Below are positions 26,948 to 36,243 of a DNA stretch of 64,000 bases, one piece after another. How positions within the stretch are numbered: the first letter of the stretch is position 1; every line of letters begins with the position of its first letter. Origin of the DNA: Streptomyces yangpuensis (lineage in GTDB: Bacteria; Actinomycetota; Actinomycetes; Streptomycetales; Streptomycetaceae); contig NZ_LBMK01000001.1 of assembly GCF_001005295.1 (NCBI RefSeq), forward strand, positions 178,976-242,975, in the 5' to 3' direction. The notes beneath the pieces are model-generated. The model was not told the origin of the DNA. It saw only the letters and a program-made list of their open reading frames with translations, and made no database searches. The translations under genes and the position numbers were made by a program.

Positions 26948-28245
26948 GCGTGGGTGCCTTCCGGGGCGGCGAACTGCTGGAACGCGATGGACTTCTCGAC
27001 CTTGTAGTACTCGCGGCCGAGCAGCTCACCGACGATGTACGCGTTGCGGTACGCGGCCATGCCCAGGTCGGGGGAGGTCAGGGAGTGGTTGTGGGTGGTG
27101 CCGTTCTGGAGGTACACCTCGCGGCCCGTGGTGTCGACGCTGTAGTTGCGGGCGGCGTCGAGGCGGCCGCGGCCGTCGAAGTTCAGGCGGCCCTGCACCG
27201 GGTTCAGGAAGTCCGGCGTGCGGTACTTGTAGCCGGTGGCCAGGACCAGGCCCTCGGTGCTGAGGGAGAAGTCCCGCTCCTGCTCCTCCTGGCGCAGCCC
27301 CAGGGTGTAGCTGCCCGTGGTGGTGTCGTACGCCGCGCTGTTCAGCGAGGTGTTGGTCAGCAGGGTCGTGGGCACGGCGCCCGGCATGGTGATCTTCTTC
27401 TGGTAGAGCAGGTCGAAGATGGCGTTGATCAGGTCGCCGTCGATGCCCTTGAAGAGGTTCTTCTGCTGGGTCTCCAGCCGGTAGCGGGTGTCCTCGGGGA
27501 GGGCGTGGAAGTAGTCCACGTACTCGGGGGAGGTCATCTCCAGCGTCAGCTTGGTGTACTCCAGCGGGAAGAAGCGCGGGGAGCGCGTGACCCAGTTGAG
27601 CTGGTAGCCGTACACGTCGATCTCGGCGAGGAGGTCGTAGTAGATCTCCGCGGCGCTCTGGCCGGAGCCGATCAGGGTGATGGACTTCTTCTTCTGCAGC
27701 TCCGCCTTGTGGGGCATGTAGGCGGCGTTGTGCAGGAAGTCGCCGCCGAGGCCGGCGCAGGCCTCCGGGACGTACGGCGTGGTGCCGGTGCCCAGGACGA
27801 GGCGGCGGGCGCGGTGGGTCTCGCCCTGGTCGGTGCGGACCTCGTAGAGGGCGGCGGCCTCGTCGTAGGTGACCTCGGTGACGGAGGTGGAGTACAGGAC
27901 GTTGTCGAGGCGGTCGGCGGCCCAGCGGCAGTAGTCGTTGTACTCGGCGCGCAGCGGGTAGAAGTTCTCCCGGATGTAGAAGGAGTACAGCCGGTCCTGG
28001 TCCTTGAGGTAGTTCAGGAAGGAGAAGGGCGACGTCGGGTCGGCGAGGGTGACCAGGTCCGACATGAAGGGCGTCTGGAGGTGCGCGCCGTCCAGGAACA
28101 TCCCCGCGTGCCACTCGAAGTGCGGCTTCGACTCGATGAACAGGCCGTTCAGCTCGTCGATCGGCGCAGTCAGGCAGGCCAGTCCCAGGTTGAAGGGACC
28201 GAGGCCGATGCCGATGAAGTCGTGGGGCTCAGTGGTGGACGGCAA
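26944..28245 (-). CDS. desB: Cadaverine N-monooxygenase
   Basis: 433-residue flavin-dependent N-hydroxylating monooxygenase that converts cadaverine to N-hydroxycadaverine. FAD motif [14 protein letters not shown] near the N-terminus, NADP motif [16 protein letters not shown] in the middle and [10 protein letters not shown] near the C-terminus are all present, as in IucD/PvdA-type enzymes. TTG at 28245 is the start, with GGGAG six bases upstream; it overlaps the end of desA by 17 bases. Second step of desferrioxamine biosynthesis. Confidence 0.95.
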   Translation of the reverse strand: MPSTTEPHDFIGIGLGPFNLGLACLTAPIDELNGLFIESKPHFEWHAGMFLDGAHLQTPFMSDLVTLADPTSPFSFLNYLKDQDRLYSFYIRENFYPLRAEYNDYCRWAADRLDNVLYSTSVTEVTYDEAAALYEVRTDQGETHRARRLVLGTGTTPYVPEACAGLGGDFLHNAAYMPHKAELQKKKSITLIGSGQSAAEIYYDLLAEIDVYGYQLNWVTRSPRFFPLEYTKLTLEMTSPEYVDYFHALPEDTRYRLETQQKNLFKGIDGDLINAIFDLLYQKKITMPGAVPTTLLTNTSLNSAAYDTTTGSYTLGLRQEEQERDFSLSTEGLVLATGYKYRTPDFLNPVQGRLNFDGRGRLDAARNYSVDTTGREVYLQNGTTHNHSLTSPDLGMAAYRNAYIVGELLGREYYKVEKSIAFQQFAAPEGTHA

Positions 28246-29719
28246 GGGATTCTCCCAGGAACTGCTCGGCGTGTGCGGCGAGGAGGTCGAGGACGGCGGT
28301 GATGTCGGCCGTCGTGGTCTGCGGGTTGAGGAGGGTGAACTTCAGGTACTGCTTCCCGTCCACCTTGGTGCCGGCGACGACGGCCTCGCCGGAGGCGAAG
28401 AGCGCCTTGCGGGCGTGGAGCTGGGCCTCGTCGAGGAGTTCCGCCGGAACGTCCTCGCCGGGCAGGAAGCGGAAGACGAGGGTGGAGATCTGCGGTGCGA
28501 CGACGACCTCGAAGCGCGGATCGGCCGTGATGAGGTCGTAGCCGGCGGCGGCGAGGTCGATGACCTCGTCGAAGAGCGAGCCGATGCCGTCGGCGCCCAT
28601 GATGCGCAGCGTCATCCAGAGCTTGAGGGCGTCGAAGCGGCGCGTGGTCTGGATGGACTTGTCGACCTGGTTGGGGATGCGCTCCTCGGCCATGCGCCGC
28701 GGGTTGAGGTAGTCCGCGTGGTACGTGGCGTGCTTGAGGGTGTCGCGGTCGCGGACCAGCATCGCGCTGGAGCTGACGGGCTGGAAGAACGACTTGTGGT
28801 AGTCGACCGTGACCGAGTCGGCGTGCTCGATGCCGTCGAGGAGGTGCCGGCGGGTGGGGGAGACCAGCAGTCCGCAGCCGTAGGCGGCGTCCACGTGCAT
28901 CCACGCGGAGTGCTCGGCGGTCAGGCGGGCGATCTCGGGGAGCGGGTCGATGGACCCGAAGTCGGTGGTGCCGGCGGTGGCGACGACGGCCATGGGGAAG
29001 AGGCCCTCGGCGGCGCACTCCTCCAGCTCCAGCGCGAGGACGGAGGTGTCCATGCGGCGGTTGCGGTCGACGGGTACGGAGATGACGGCCTCGTAGCCCA
29101 GACCCAGCATGGCGGCGGACTTCTGCACGCTGAAGTGACTGGCCTCGGAGGTGAAGATGCGCAGCTTCGGCAGGAGTTCGGCCTTGGTCAGGCCGATCCC
29201 GGCGTCCATGGCACGCTTCATGACGGTGCGGCAGGCCTCGTCGCGGGCCAGCAGCAGGGCGTGGAAGTTGGACTGGCTGCCACCGGAGGTGAAGATGCCG
29301 TCCGCCTTCTCCCCGAGGCCGATGCGGCGGGTGGTCCAGTCGATGAGGCGGCGCTCGATGAGCGTGCCGCCGATGGACTGGTCCCAGGTGTCGAGGGAGG
29401 AGTTGACGGCGGCCATGACGGCCTCGCCGACCACCGCGGGGATGACGACCGGGCAGTTGAGGTGGCCCAGGTAGCGCGGGTGGTGGAAGTAGACGGCGTC
29501 GCGGAGGTAGACGTCCTCCAGCTCGGCGAGCGCGGCGGAGGAGTCGCCGAGCGGGGTGTCGAGGTCGATCCCGTCGATGACCGGAGCGAGTTCGTCGACG
29601 GATATGCCGGTGTGGGGCCGTTCCGTGGTGGCGAGCTTGGCGGCGACGCGGTCGACGCCCTCGGTGACAGAACGGCGGTAGATATCCGCGGTCGTCTCGT
29701 TCAGCAGATGCTGGCGCAT
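28229..29719 (-). CDS. desA: Lysine decarboxylase, PLP-dependent
   Basis: 496-residue group II decarboxylase that makes cadaverine from lysine, the committed step to desferrioxamine. K309 in [13 protein letters not shown] is the Schiff-base lysine; [11 protein letters not shown] and [15 protein letters not shown] bind PLP. The ATG at 29719 was chosen over the preceding TTG because GGAGG lies seven bases upstream. The first gene of desABCD; the iron box at 29770-29788 lies about 50 bases upstream, so the operon should be silent in iron excess. Confidence 0.96.
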   Translation of the reverse strand: MRQHLLNETTADIYRRSVTEGVDRVAAKLATTERPHTGISVDELAPVIDGIDLDTPLGDSSAALAELEDVYLRDAVYFHHPRYLGHLNCPVVIPAVVGEAVMAAVNSSLDTWDQSIGGTLIERRLIDWTTRRIGLGEKADGIFTSGGSQSNFHALLLARDEACRTVMKRAMDAGIGLTKAELLPKLRIFTSEASHFSVQKSAAMLGLGYEAVISVPVDRNRRMDTSVLALELEECAAEGLFPMAVVATAGTTDFGSIDPLPEIARLTAEHSAWMHVDAAYGCGLLVSPTRRHLLDGIEHADSVTVDYHKSFFQPVSSSAMLVRDRDTLKHATYHADYLNPRRMAEERIPNQVDKSIQTTRRFDALKLWMTLRIMGADGIGSLFDEVIDLAAAGYDLITADPRFEVVVAPQISTLVFRFLPGEDVPAELLDEAQLHARKALFASGEAVVAGTKVDGKQYLKFTLLNPQTTTADITAVLDLLAAHAEQFLGESLAVHH

Positions 29720-29769
29720 CAACTTTCCTCCGGGCAGGGGGGAGAAGGGGAGGGTGGGGCGTGTGATGT

Positions 29770-29788
29770 TTAGGTTAGCCTAACCTAA
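29770..29788 (-). promoter_or_regulatory. DmdR1-type iron box for desABCD
   Basis: TTAGGTTAGCCTAACCTAA is a perfect 19-base palindrome (nine-base arms, central C) and matches the DtxR/IdeR/DmdR1 consensus. It lies about 50 bases upstream of desA, in the expected promoter position. Confidence 0.95.
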
Positions 29789-29806
29789 GCGGAATGGCCA
29801 AATAGC

Positions 29807-29836
29807 GATGGGCCCCGGTTGTGGCCAGGGCCCATC
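29807..29836 (-). terminator. Hairpin after desF-like gene
   Basis: Nine-base arms GATGGGCCC (29807-29815) and GGGCCCATC (29828-29836). It is downstream of the minus-strand gene ending at 29880 and ahead of the desA iron box, isolating the two units. Confidence 0.8.
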
Positions 29837-29879
29837 TCGAACTGCTGTGGAGCGAAGCGGAGCTGACGGCAGGACACCC

Positions 29880-30779
29880 CTACAACTCGGAGGCGGGGTC
29901 CTCGCTGGGAGCCTTGCCCGCGTATGCCTCGGCGAGGAGCTGCTCCTCGCTCGCGCCGAGCCTCCAGTAGCCGGTGAAGCGCACCGAGCGGCGGTCGACG
30001 GATCGTTCCTGCACGAAGTGGCGGCGCACCGCGCGAACGGTGCCGGCCTCGCCGGCCAGCCACACGTAGGGGGCCTCGGCGTCCGACGGCGGCGCCGAGC
30101 GCAGCGCGTCCAGCACCTGCCCGGTCCGCTCCCGGCCGTCGCCCTCGCGCACGATCCAGGTGATGTCCGCGTCGGCGGGCGTGCCCGGTTCGAGGCGGTC
30201 GTCCTCGTGCGGGACCTCGAACCAGGCCCGTACCCGCATGCCCGCGGGCAGCCGCTCCAGGATCGCGGCCGCGGCCGGCAGGGCGGTCTCGTCCGCGTAC
30301 ATCCAGACGGCGTCGGCTTCGGCCGGGGCCTGGAAGCGTACGGACTTGTTCTCGGCGACGGCCGGGCCGATCGCGAGGATCCGGCGGCCGGCGCGCGCGC
30401 GACCGGCCCAGTGGGAGGCGGGGGAGGAGTCCCCGTGGAGGACGAAGTCGATGTCGACCTCGACCGCGCCCGCCTCGTCACGGCGCTGCTCGCGCACGGT
30501 GTAGGAGCGCATGACCGGCCGCTCCTCGTCCGGCATGCCGCGCCAGGCGGCGAACCAGGTGTCCTCGTCGGTGGACGGGAGCACGGTGTGCTCCACGCCG
30601 GACGGCGGCAGGAAGAGCGACAGGCTCTGGTCGAAGCCGCCCGAACGGAAGTCCGCGAGGGACTCCCCGCCGAACGTGACCCGCAGGAACGAGTGGCCCA
30701 GGCGGCGGGTGCGGAGCACTTCGAGCGCGAAGAAGCGGAAGTGTGCCACGGCCGGGCTGCCGGACTCGGTGACGGTCAT
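29880..30779 (-). CDS. desF: Siderophore-interacting (ferric-siderophore reductase) protein
   Basis: 299-residue FAD/NAD(P)H-dependent reductase of the SIP/ViuB family that frees iron from ferric siderophores in the cytoplasm. The FAD domain contains MRSYTVRE, and RRILAIGPAV marks the flavin site; the C-terminal domain has VWLAGEAGTVRAVRRHFV and ends GYWRLGASEEQL, both typical. ATG at 30779 begins MTVTESG. No iron box is seen in its own 140-base leader, which instead holds a 16-base tandem repeat and double hairpin, so iron control may come by read-through from desE or not at all. The symbol follows the S. coelicolor des cluster. Confidence 0.85.
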   Translation of the reverse strand: MTVTESGSPAVAHFRFFALEVLRTRRLGHSFLRVTFGGESLADFRSGGFDQSLSLFLPPSGVEHTVLPSTDEDTWFAAWRGMPDEERPVMRSYTVREQRRDEAGAVEVDIDFVLHGDSSPASHWAGRARAGRRILAIGPAVAENKSVRFQAPAEADAVWMYADETALPAAAAILERLPAGMRVRAWFEVPHEDDRLEPGTPADADITWIVREGDGRERTGQVLDALRSAPPSDAEAPYVWLAGEAGTVRAVRRHFVQERSVDRRSVRFTGYWRLGASEEQLLAEAYAGKAPSEDPASEL

Positions 30780-30800
30780 GCGGAAGTCCCCCCTGGAAGT

Positions 30801-30848
30801 CGGTACGGCCTCACGTCGGTACGGCCTCACGTCGGTACGGCCTCAAGA
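30801..30848. repeat. Three tandem 16-bp repeats
   Basis: CGGTACGGCCTCACGT occurs at 30801-30816 and 30817-30832, and a third copy with two final changes (CGGTACGGCCTCAAGA) at 30833-30848. It lies in the leader of the desF-like gene, beginning 22 bases before its ATG, beside two terminator hairpins. Confidence 0.9.
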
Positions 30849-30853
30849 CGTGC

Positions 30854-30911
30854 CCAGGGCGTGTCCGTGCGGACACGCCCTGGCGGCGGGCGCCCGGGGT
30901 CACCGGGCGCC
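30854..30911 (-). terminator. Double hairpin terminator after desE
   Basis: Two adjoining perfect hairpins: 14-base arms 30854-30867 / 30870-30883, and nine-base arms 30889-30897 / 30903-30911. They begin ten bases after the desE stop at 30921 and should strongly end its transcript. Confidence 0.88.
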
Positions 30912-30920
30912 GCGCATGGG

Positions 30921-31961
30921 TCAGGCGACCTTCTTGGCGTTCTGCACGGCCTTGGCGAGGTCTTCGAGGATCTGGGCGCACTTGTCGTACGAGAAGATCG
31001 GCTCGGTGGTGCGCGGGGCGATCTGGCCGGCCTTCACGGCGGGCATCTCGGCCCAGGTGGCCTTGGCCTTCAGCTCCTCCGGCTGCAGGGTGCCGGTGCG
31101 GTTGTCGAGCAGGATCAGGTCGGCCTTGTACTTGCCGGCGTTCTCCCAGCTCAGGCTCTCGAAGAAGCCGCCCTCGTCGAGCTTCTCGGGGGTGATGAAC
31201 TCGACGCCCAGGGACTTGAAGTACTTCAGGTCGGCCGAGGTGTCCGCGGTGGAGGCGTAGAACAGGTCGGCGGAGCCGGATCCGGCCAGGACCTTGATGC
31301 CCGGGTTGGCCTTGGTGGCCTCGCGGACCTTGGCGGCCGCGGCCTCGAAGCGGGCCTTGCCGTCGACGGCGGCCTTGGCGTTCATGTCGGCGCCCAGGGA
31401 CTTGGCGAGGTCCGCCGTGCGCTCCAGGGCCTTGTCCATCGAGACGTTGCCGCCGACGCCGATCGCGGCGTGCGGGGCCAGCTTCAGGATCTTGTCCTTG
31501 GAGGCCTCGGGCACGTACCAGTACGAGCCGTCCCAGGTGTTGGTGACGAGCAGGTCGGGCTGGAGGGCCGCGTACTTCTCGACGTTGAACTCGTCGTAGA
31601 CGTTGCCGAGGATCTCGACCTTGGAGATGTCCATCGAACCGGCCTGGACGTCGGGCTTGCCGTCGGCGGTCCTGGTCGGGCCGAAGACGCCCTTGACCGA
31701 GACGCCGTAGTCGTGCAGCGCGGCGGCGGTGCCGGTGAACGCGACGATGTTCTTCGGCGTGGACTTGGCGCTGACGTCCTTGCCGAGGTCGTCCTTGAAG
31801 GTCCAGGCACCGGAAGACGCGGCGGCGGTGCTGCCCTTGTCGCCGTCACCCTTCGCCGAGTCGGAGCCGCCGCACGCGGCGAGCGTGGCGACGAGGCCGA
31901 GGGCACCGCCCGCGGCGATGAAGCCGCGACGGGTGAAGGAGAAGCTGCGGGACTTGGGCAT
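30921..31961 (-). CDS. desE: Ferrioxamine-binding lipoprotein
   Basis: 346-residue ABC-transport substrate-binding lipoprotein for ferric hydroxamate siderophores. The signal peptide combines a Tat-type twin-arginine (SFSFTRRGFIAAGG) with a lipobox ending at C30 (LAAC), so it is probably exported folded and lipidated. The mature part is a type III (helical-backbone) binding protein with EILGNVYDEFNVEKYAALQPDLLVT, a family hallmark. ATG at 31961 has only a weak ribosome-binding site. The iron box 57 bases upstream places it under DmdR1. Confidence 0.92.
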   Translation of the reverse strand: MPKSRSFSFTRRGFIAAGGALGLVATLAACGGSDSAKGDGDKGSTAAASSGAWTFKDDLGKDVSAKSTPKNIVAFTGTAAALHDYGVSVKGVFGPTRTADGKPDVQAGSMDISKVEILGNVYDEFNVEKYAALQPDLLVTNTWDGSYWYVPEASKDKILKLAPHAAIGVGGNVSMDKALERTADLAKSLGADMNAKAAVDGKARFEAAAAKVREATKANPGIKVLAGSGSADLFYASTADTSADLKYFKSLGVEFITPEKLDEGGFFESLSWENAGKYKADLILLDNRTGTLQPEELKAKATWAEMPAVKAGQIAPRTTEPIFSYDKCAQILEDLAKAVQNAKKVA

Positions 31962-32017
31962 AATCGATGTCCGATTTCGTGCGTACCGGGGCGGCCACCA
32001 GCGTGCCGTTCGTGGGG

Positions 32018-32034
32018 AAGGTTAGCCTAACCTT
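32018..32034 (-). promoter_or_regulatory. DmdR1-type iron box for desE
   Basis: AAGGTTAGCCTAACCTT is a perfect 17-base palindrome that shares the core GGTTAGCCTAACC with the desA site. It lies 57 bases before the desE start. Confidence 0.93.
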
Positions 32035-32093
32035 GGCCGAAATCGGTAAGGGGGCCCTAAGTTTTTTTGGGCCTCCCTCACCTCATCCCGCGC

Positions 32094-32111
32094 ACGCACG
32101 GGACCGTGCGT
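32094..32111 (-). terminator. Hairpin at the end of the fadE4 operon
   Basis: Eight-base arms ACGCACGG (32094-32101) and CCGTGCGT (32104-32111), abutting the stop codon of the acyl-CoA dehydrogenase gene. Confidence 0.65.
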
Positions 32112-33271
32112 CAGCCGGGGAAGCCCAACTCGCGGGCGATCAGCATGCGCTGGACCTCGCTGGTGCCCTCGCCGATCTCCAGGATCTTGGAGTCCCGCCA
32201 CATGCGGGCCACCGGGTACTCGTTCATGAAGCCGTAGCCGCCGTGGATCTGCGTCGCGTCACGGGCGTTGTCCACGGCCACCGTCGAGGAGTACAGCTTC
32301 GCGATCGCCGCCTCCTTCTTGAACGGCTCGCCGGCCACCAGCCGGGAGGCCGCGTCGCGCCAGCCGATGCGCGCCATGTGGGCGCGCATCTCCATGTCGG
32401 CCAGCTTGAACTGGATGGCCTGGTTGTCGCCGATCGCCTTGCCGAAGGCGTGCCGCTCCCTGGCGTACTTCACCGACTCGTCCACACAGCCCTGCGCGAG
32501 GCCCGTGGCGAGCGCGGAGATGGCGATCCGGCCCTCGTCGAGGATCCGCAGGAACTGCGCGTAGCCGCGGCCCTCCTCGCCCACCAGGTTGGCGAGCGGG
32601 ACCCGCACGCCGTCGAAGGAGAGCTCACGGGTGTCGGAGGAGTTCCAGCCCACCTTGGAGTAGGGGGCGGCCACCGTGAAGCCAGGGGTGCCGGACGGGA
32701 CGATGATCGAGGAGATCTCCGGGCGGCCGTCCGCCTTACGGCCCGTCACGGCCGTGACCGTGACCAGACCGGTGATGTCCGTACCGGAGTTGGTGATGAA
32801 GCACTTCGAGCCGTTGATGACCCACTCGTCGCCGTCCTTGACGGCGGTCGTGCGGGTGCCGCCGGCGTCCGAGCCCGCGCCGGGCTCCGTCAGACCGAAG
32901 GCGCCCAGCACCTCGCCGGAGCACAGCTTCGGCAGCCACTGGCGCTTCTGCTCCTCGGTGCCGAAGAGGTACAGGGGCATGGCGCCCAGGGAGACCCCGG
33001 CCTCCAGGGTGATGGCGACCGAGGAGTCGACGCGGGCAAGCTCCTCCAGGGCGATGCCCAGGGCGAGGTAGTCCCCGCCCATGCCGCCGTACTCCTCCGG
33101 GAAGGGCAGGCCGAACAGGCCCATACGGCCCATCTCGGCGACGATCTCGTAGGGGAACTCGTGCCGCTCGTACAGGTCGCCGATCTTCGGGGCGACGACG
33201 TCGTGGGCGAACGCCTCGACAGTGCGGCGGAGTTCCTCGTGCTCAGGGGTGAGCCGGTGGTCGAGGGACAT
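32111..33271 (-). CDS. fadE4: Acyl-CoA dehydrogenase (isovaleryl/short-chain type)
   Basis: 386-residue flavoprotein oxidizing a short or branched acyl-CoA, in this setting probably isovaleryl-CoA from leucine. FAD/acyl motifs LTEPGAGSDAGGTRTTAV and VINGSKCFITNSG are present. The C-terminal IGEGTSEVQRMLIAREL keeps a Glu in the position used as catalytic base by butyryl-CoA-type enzymes. It is seven bases after hmgL and the last gene of the accD1-accA1-hmgL-fadE4 operon. The symbol follows that operon in other Streptomyces; substrate is inferred. Confidence 0.9.
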   Translation of the reverse strand: MSLDHRLTPEHEELRRTVEAFAHDVVAPKIGDLYERHEFPYEIVAEMGRMGLFGLPFPEEYGGMGGDYLALGIALEELARVDSSVAITLEAGVSLGAMPLYLFGTEEQKRQWLPKLCSGEVLGAFGLTEPGAGSDAGGTRTTAVKDGDEWVINGSKCFITNSGTDITGLVTVTAVTGRKADGRPEISSIIVPSGTPGFTVAAPYSKVGWNSSDTRELSFDGVRVPLANLVGEEGRGYAQFLRILDEGRIAISALATGLAQGCVDESVKYARERHAFGKAIGDNQAIQFKLADMEMRAHMARIGWRDAASRLVAGEPFKKEAAIAKLYSSTVAVDNARDATQIHGGYGFMNEYPVARMWRDSKILEIGEGTSEVQRMLIARELGFPG

Positions 33272-33278
33272 GGTGTGA

Positions 33279-34211
33279 CTACTCCTTGTGGGAGAGGGCG
33301 CGGACGGTACGGGAGGGGCTGGGGCGCCCCAGCTGTTCGGCCATCCACACGCTCGTGGCGGTGAGGGCGGCCAGATCGACCCCGGTCTCGATGCCGAGAC
33401 CGTCGAGCATCCACACCAGGTCCTCGGTCGCGAGGTTGCCGGTGGCGCTCTTCGCGTACGGGCACCCGCCGAGGCCGCCCGCGGAGGCGTCGACGGTGGT
33501 CACGCCGTGCTGGAGCGCGGCGAGGGTGTTGGACAGGGCCTGGCCGTAGGTGTCGTGGAAGTGCACGCCGATGCGGTCGGTGGTCACACCGGCCTCGTTC
33601 AGCGCGGAGAGCAGTGCCTGGACATGGCCCGGGGTGGCCACGCCGATCGTGTCGCCGAGGCTCAGCTCGTCGCAGCCGAGGTCGAGCAGGGCCTTGGCCA
33701 CGGAGACGACCTGGTGGACGGGGACGGCGCCCTCCCAGGGATCGCCGAAGCACATGGACAGGTAGCCGCGCACGTGCGCCCCGCCCTCCCTGGCGCGCGC
33801 CACGACCGGCTCGAACATCGCGAGGGACTCGGCGACGGTGCGGTTGAGGTTGCGGGAGGCGAAGGTCTCCGTGGCCGAGCCGAACACGGCGATACGGGTG
33901 GCCCCGAGGGCGAGCGCGCGGTCGAGGCCGCGCTCGTTGGGCACCAGGACGGGCAGGGCGGCGTCCACGTCGGCGAGCAGCGGGAAGAGCTGCTCGGCAT
34001 CGGCCAGCTGGGGCACCCACTTGGGGTGCACGAAGCTGGTCGCCTCGATGGTGGTCAGTCCCGCGCCGGCCAGGCGGCGGACGAACTCCGCCTTGACCTC
34101 CGTGGGGACGGCCGACTTCTCGTTCTGCAGGCCGTCGCGGGCGCCGACCTCGTGGATGCGGACCCGGGCCGGCAGGCCGGGGGCCGGGACGGTCATGGGC
34201 AGGCCGATCAC
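33279..34211 (-). CDS. hmgL: Hydroxymethylglutaryl-CoA lyase
   Basis: 310-residue TIM-barrel lyase that cleaves HMG-CoA to acetoacetate and acetyl-CoA, the last step of leucine breakdown. Early VGARDGLQNEK supplies metal-binding Asp, HFHDTYGQ provides His ligands, and the Gly-rich loop GGLGGCPYAKSATGN carries the catalytic Cys. GTG at 34211 is the start because GGAGGAGG precedes it; it overlaps the accA1 stop (GTGA). An internal ATG five codons later lacks such a site. Confidence 0.95.
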   Translation of the reverse strand: MIGLPMTVPAPGLPARVRIHEVGARDGLQNEKSAVPTEVKAEFVRRLAGAGLTTIEATSFVHPKWVPQLADAEQLFPLLADVDAALPVLVPNERGLDRALALGATRIAVFGSATETFASRNLNRTVAESLAMFEPVVARAREGGAHVRGYLSMCFGDPWEGAVPVHQVVSVAKALLDLGCDELSLGDTIGVATPGHVQALLSALNEAGVTTDRIGVHFHDTYGQALSNTLAALQHGVTTVDASAGGLGGCPYAKSATGNLATEDLVWMLDGLGIETGVDLAALTATSVWMAEQLGRPSPSRTVRALSHKE

Positions 34212-36217
34212 GCGCCCTCCTCCTCGTCCGCCGTGACGACGGCCAGGACCTGGTCCATGGCCACGGTGGTGCCGGGCGAGACGTCCAGCTCGGTGACCGT
34301 GCCGGCGTGCGGGGCGGAGATGACGTGCTCCATCTTCATCGCCTCGACGACCAGCAGGCTCTGACCGGCCGACACCTTGTCCCCGACGGCGACCTTGACG
34401 ACGGTGACGGTGCCGGGCATGGGGGCGGCGAGGGTGTCCGCCCCTGCGCTCGCCGTGCCGTGGGCGGACACCGGATCGTGGCGCTGGACGTGCCAGGAGT
34501 CGGCGTCGCGCCCGAGCCAGGTCCCCTCCGGGGAGGCGGCGTGGGTGAAGCGGTGGGTGAGGCCGTCGAGTTCGAGGGTGACCGTGTCGGGGGTGCGGCT
34601 GACGATCCGGGCGCGCGCCGGTGCGGCGCCGCTGTCGACCGCGTCCAGCAGGATGTCCTGCTCGGCGCCCACCTGCCGGGTACGGACCTCCACCGGGTCC
34701 TGGCCCGGGAGGCGGAAGTGGTGGACCGTCCAGGCGGGGGTGCCGCCGAGGCGCCAGCCGTCGGCGGCGTCGAACGGGTCGACCCACCCCGTCGCGCGCG
34801 GCTCCGGGGCGGCGCCCTCCAGCAGCGCGGCAGCCGCGTACACCTCGCCCGGGACCCCCTCCGGCAGGAGGGACGGGAGGTCGCGCTCGACCAGGCCGGT
34901 GTCGAGGTCGCCCGACACCACGTCCGGGTGGGCCAGCAGCCGCCGCAGGAAGCCGGCGTTCGTCTGGACGCCCAGGATCACCGTGTCGGCCAGCGCCGCC
35001 CGCAGCATGCGCAGGGCGGCCGGGCGGTCCGGCCCGTGCACGATGACCTTCGACAGCATCGGGTCGTACGTCGACCCCACCGGCACGCCCGCGGTCAGGC
35101 CCGAGTCCGTGCGGACCGCACCGCCCGACGGCTCGGACAGGGCCAGGACCGTACCGCCGGACGGCAGGAAGCCGCGCGCCGGGTCCTCCGCGCAGACGCG
35201 GGCCTCGATGGCGTGCCCGGTCAGCCGGATGTCGTCCTGGGTGACGGGCAGGGCCTCGCCGGAGGCGACCCGCAGCTGGAGCTCCACCAGGTCCAGGCCG
35301 GTGATCAGCTCCGTCACCGGGTGCTCGACCTGGAGACGGGTGTTCATCTCCATGAAGTAATAGGAGGACGGGTCCCCGCCCGGGACGATGAACTCCACCG
35401 TGCCCGCGCCGACGTACCCGCAGGAGCGGGCCGCGTCGACGGCCGCCGCGCCCATCGCCGCCCGGGTCTTCTCGTCGAGCAGGACCGAGGGCGCCTCCTC
35501 GATGACCTTCTGGTGGCGGCGCTGCAGCGAGCACTCGCGCTCGCCCAGGTGGACCACGTTGCCGTGGGCGTCCGCCAGCACCTGGATCTCGATGTGCCGG
35601 GGCCGGTCCACCCACCGCTCGACCAGCAGCGTGTCATCGCCGAACGAGGAACGGGCCTCGCGGCGGGCTGCCGCGATCTCCTCGGCCAGCACCGCCTCGT
35701 CCCGTACGAGCCGCATGCCCTTGCCGCCGCCGCCCGCCGAGGGCTTCAGCAGCACCGGCATGCCGATCTCCGAGGCGGCCGCGACCAGTTCGGCGTCGGT
35801 CAGGCCGCTGCCGGAGGAGCCGGGGACGACGGGCACCCCCGCCGCCTTCACCGTCTCCTTGGCGCGGATCTTGTCGCCCATCAGCGAGATCGCGGAGGCG
35901 GGCGGCCCGATGAAGGCCAGCCCGGCCTCGGTGCAGGCCTGCGCGAAGGCGGCGTTCTCCGCCAGGAAGCCGTAGCCGGGGTGCACGGCCTCGGCGCCCG
36001 TCCGCTTCGCGGCATCGAGCAGCCGCTCCACCGACAGGTAGCTCTCCGCGGCCGCCGCCGGCCCGATCCGGACGGCCGTGTCGGCCTCCCGTACGTGGCG
36101 GGCGTCGGCGTCGGCGTCGCTGAAGACGGCCACGGAGCGGATACCGAGCTCCCGCAGGGTGCGGATGACCCGGACCGCGATCTCGCCGCGGTTCGCGACC
36201 AGAACAGTGCTGAACAT
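34208..36217 (-). CDS. accA1: Methylcrotonyl/acyl-CoA carboxylase biotin-carrying alpha subunit
   Basis: 669-residue subunit with biotin carboxylase (about 1-450: VLVANRGEIAVRVIRT start, GGGGKGMR ATP loop, FMEMNTRLQVEHPVTE active site), a linker domain and a C-terminal biotinyl domain with K628 in EAMKMEHV. It carboxylates biotin using ATP and bicarbonate for the partner AccD1, most likely on 3-methylcrotonyl-CoA. ATG at 36217 gives the standard MFSTVLVANRGE N-terminus and follows GAGGACC. Overlaps hmgL by four bases. Confidence 0.93.
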   Translation of the reverse strand: MFSTVLVANRGEIAVRVIRTLRELGIRSVAVFSDADADARHVREADTAVRIGPAAAAESYLSVERLLDAAKRTGAEAVHPGYGFLAENAAFAQACTEAGLAFIGPPASAISLMGDKIRAKETVKAAGVPVVPGSSGSGLTDAELVAAASEIGMPVLLKPSAGGGGKGMRLVRDEAVLAEEIAAARREARSSFGDDTLLVERWVDRPRHIEIQVLADAHGNVVHLGERECSLQRRHQKVIEEAPSVLLDEKTRAAMGAAAVDAARSCGYVGAGTVEFIVPGGDPSSYYFMEMNTRLQVEHPVTELITGLDLVELQLRVASGEALPVTQDDIRLTGHAIEARVCAEDPARGFLPSGGTVLALSEPSGGAVRTDSGLTAGVPVGSTYDPMLSKVIVHGPDRPAALRMLRAALADTVILGVQTNAGFLRRLLAHPDVVSGDLDTGLVERDLPSLLPEGVPGEVYAAAALLEGAAPEPRATGWVDPFDAADGWRLGGTPAWTVHHFRLPGQDPVEVRTRQVGAEQDILLDAVDSGAAPARARIVSRTPDTVTLELDGLTHRFTHAASPEGTWLGRDADSWHVQRHDPVSAHGTASAGADTLAAPMPGTVTVVKVAVGDKVSAGQSLLVVEAMKMEHVISAPHAGTVTELDVSPGTTVAMDQVLAVVTADEEEGA

Positions 36218-36243
36218 CAGTGAGGTCCTCACGTCACATCACG

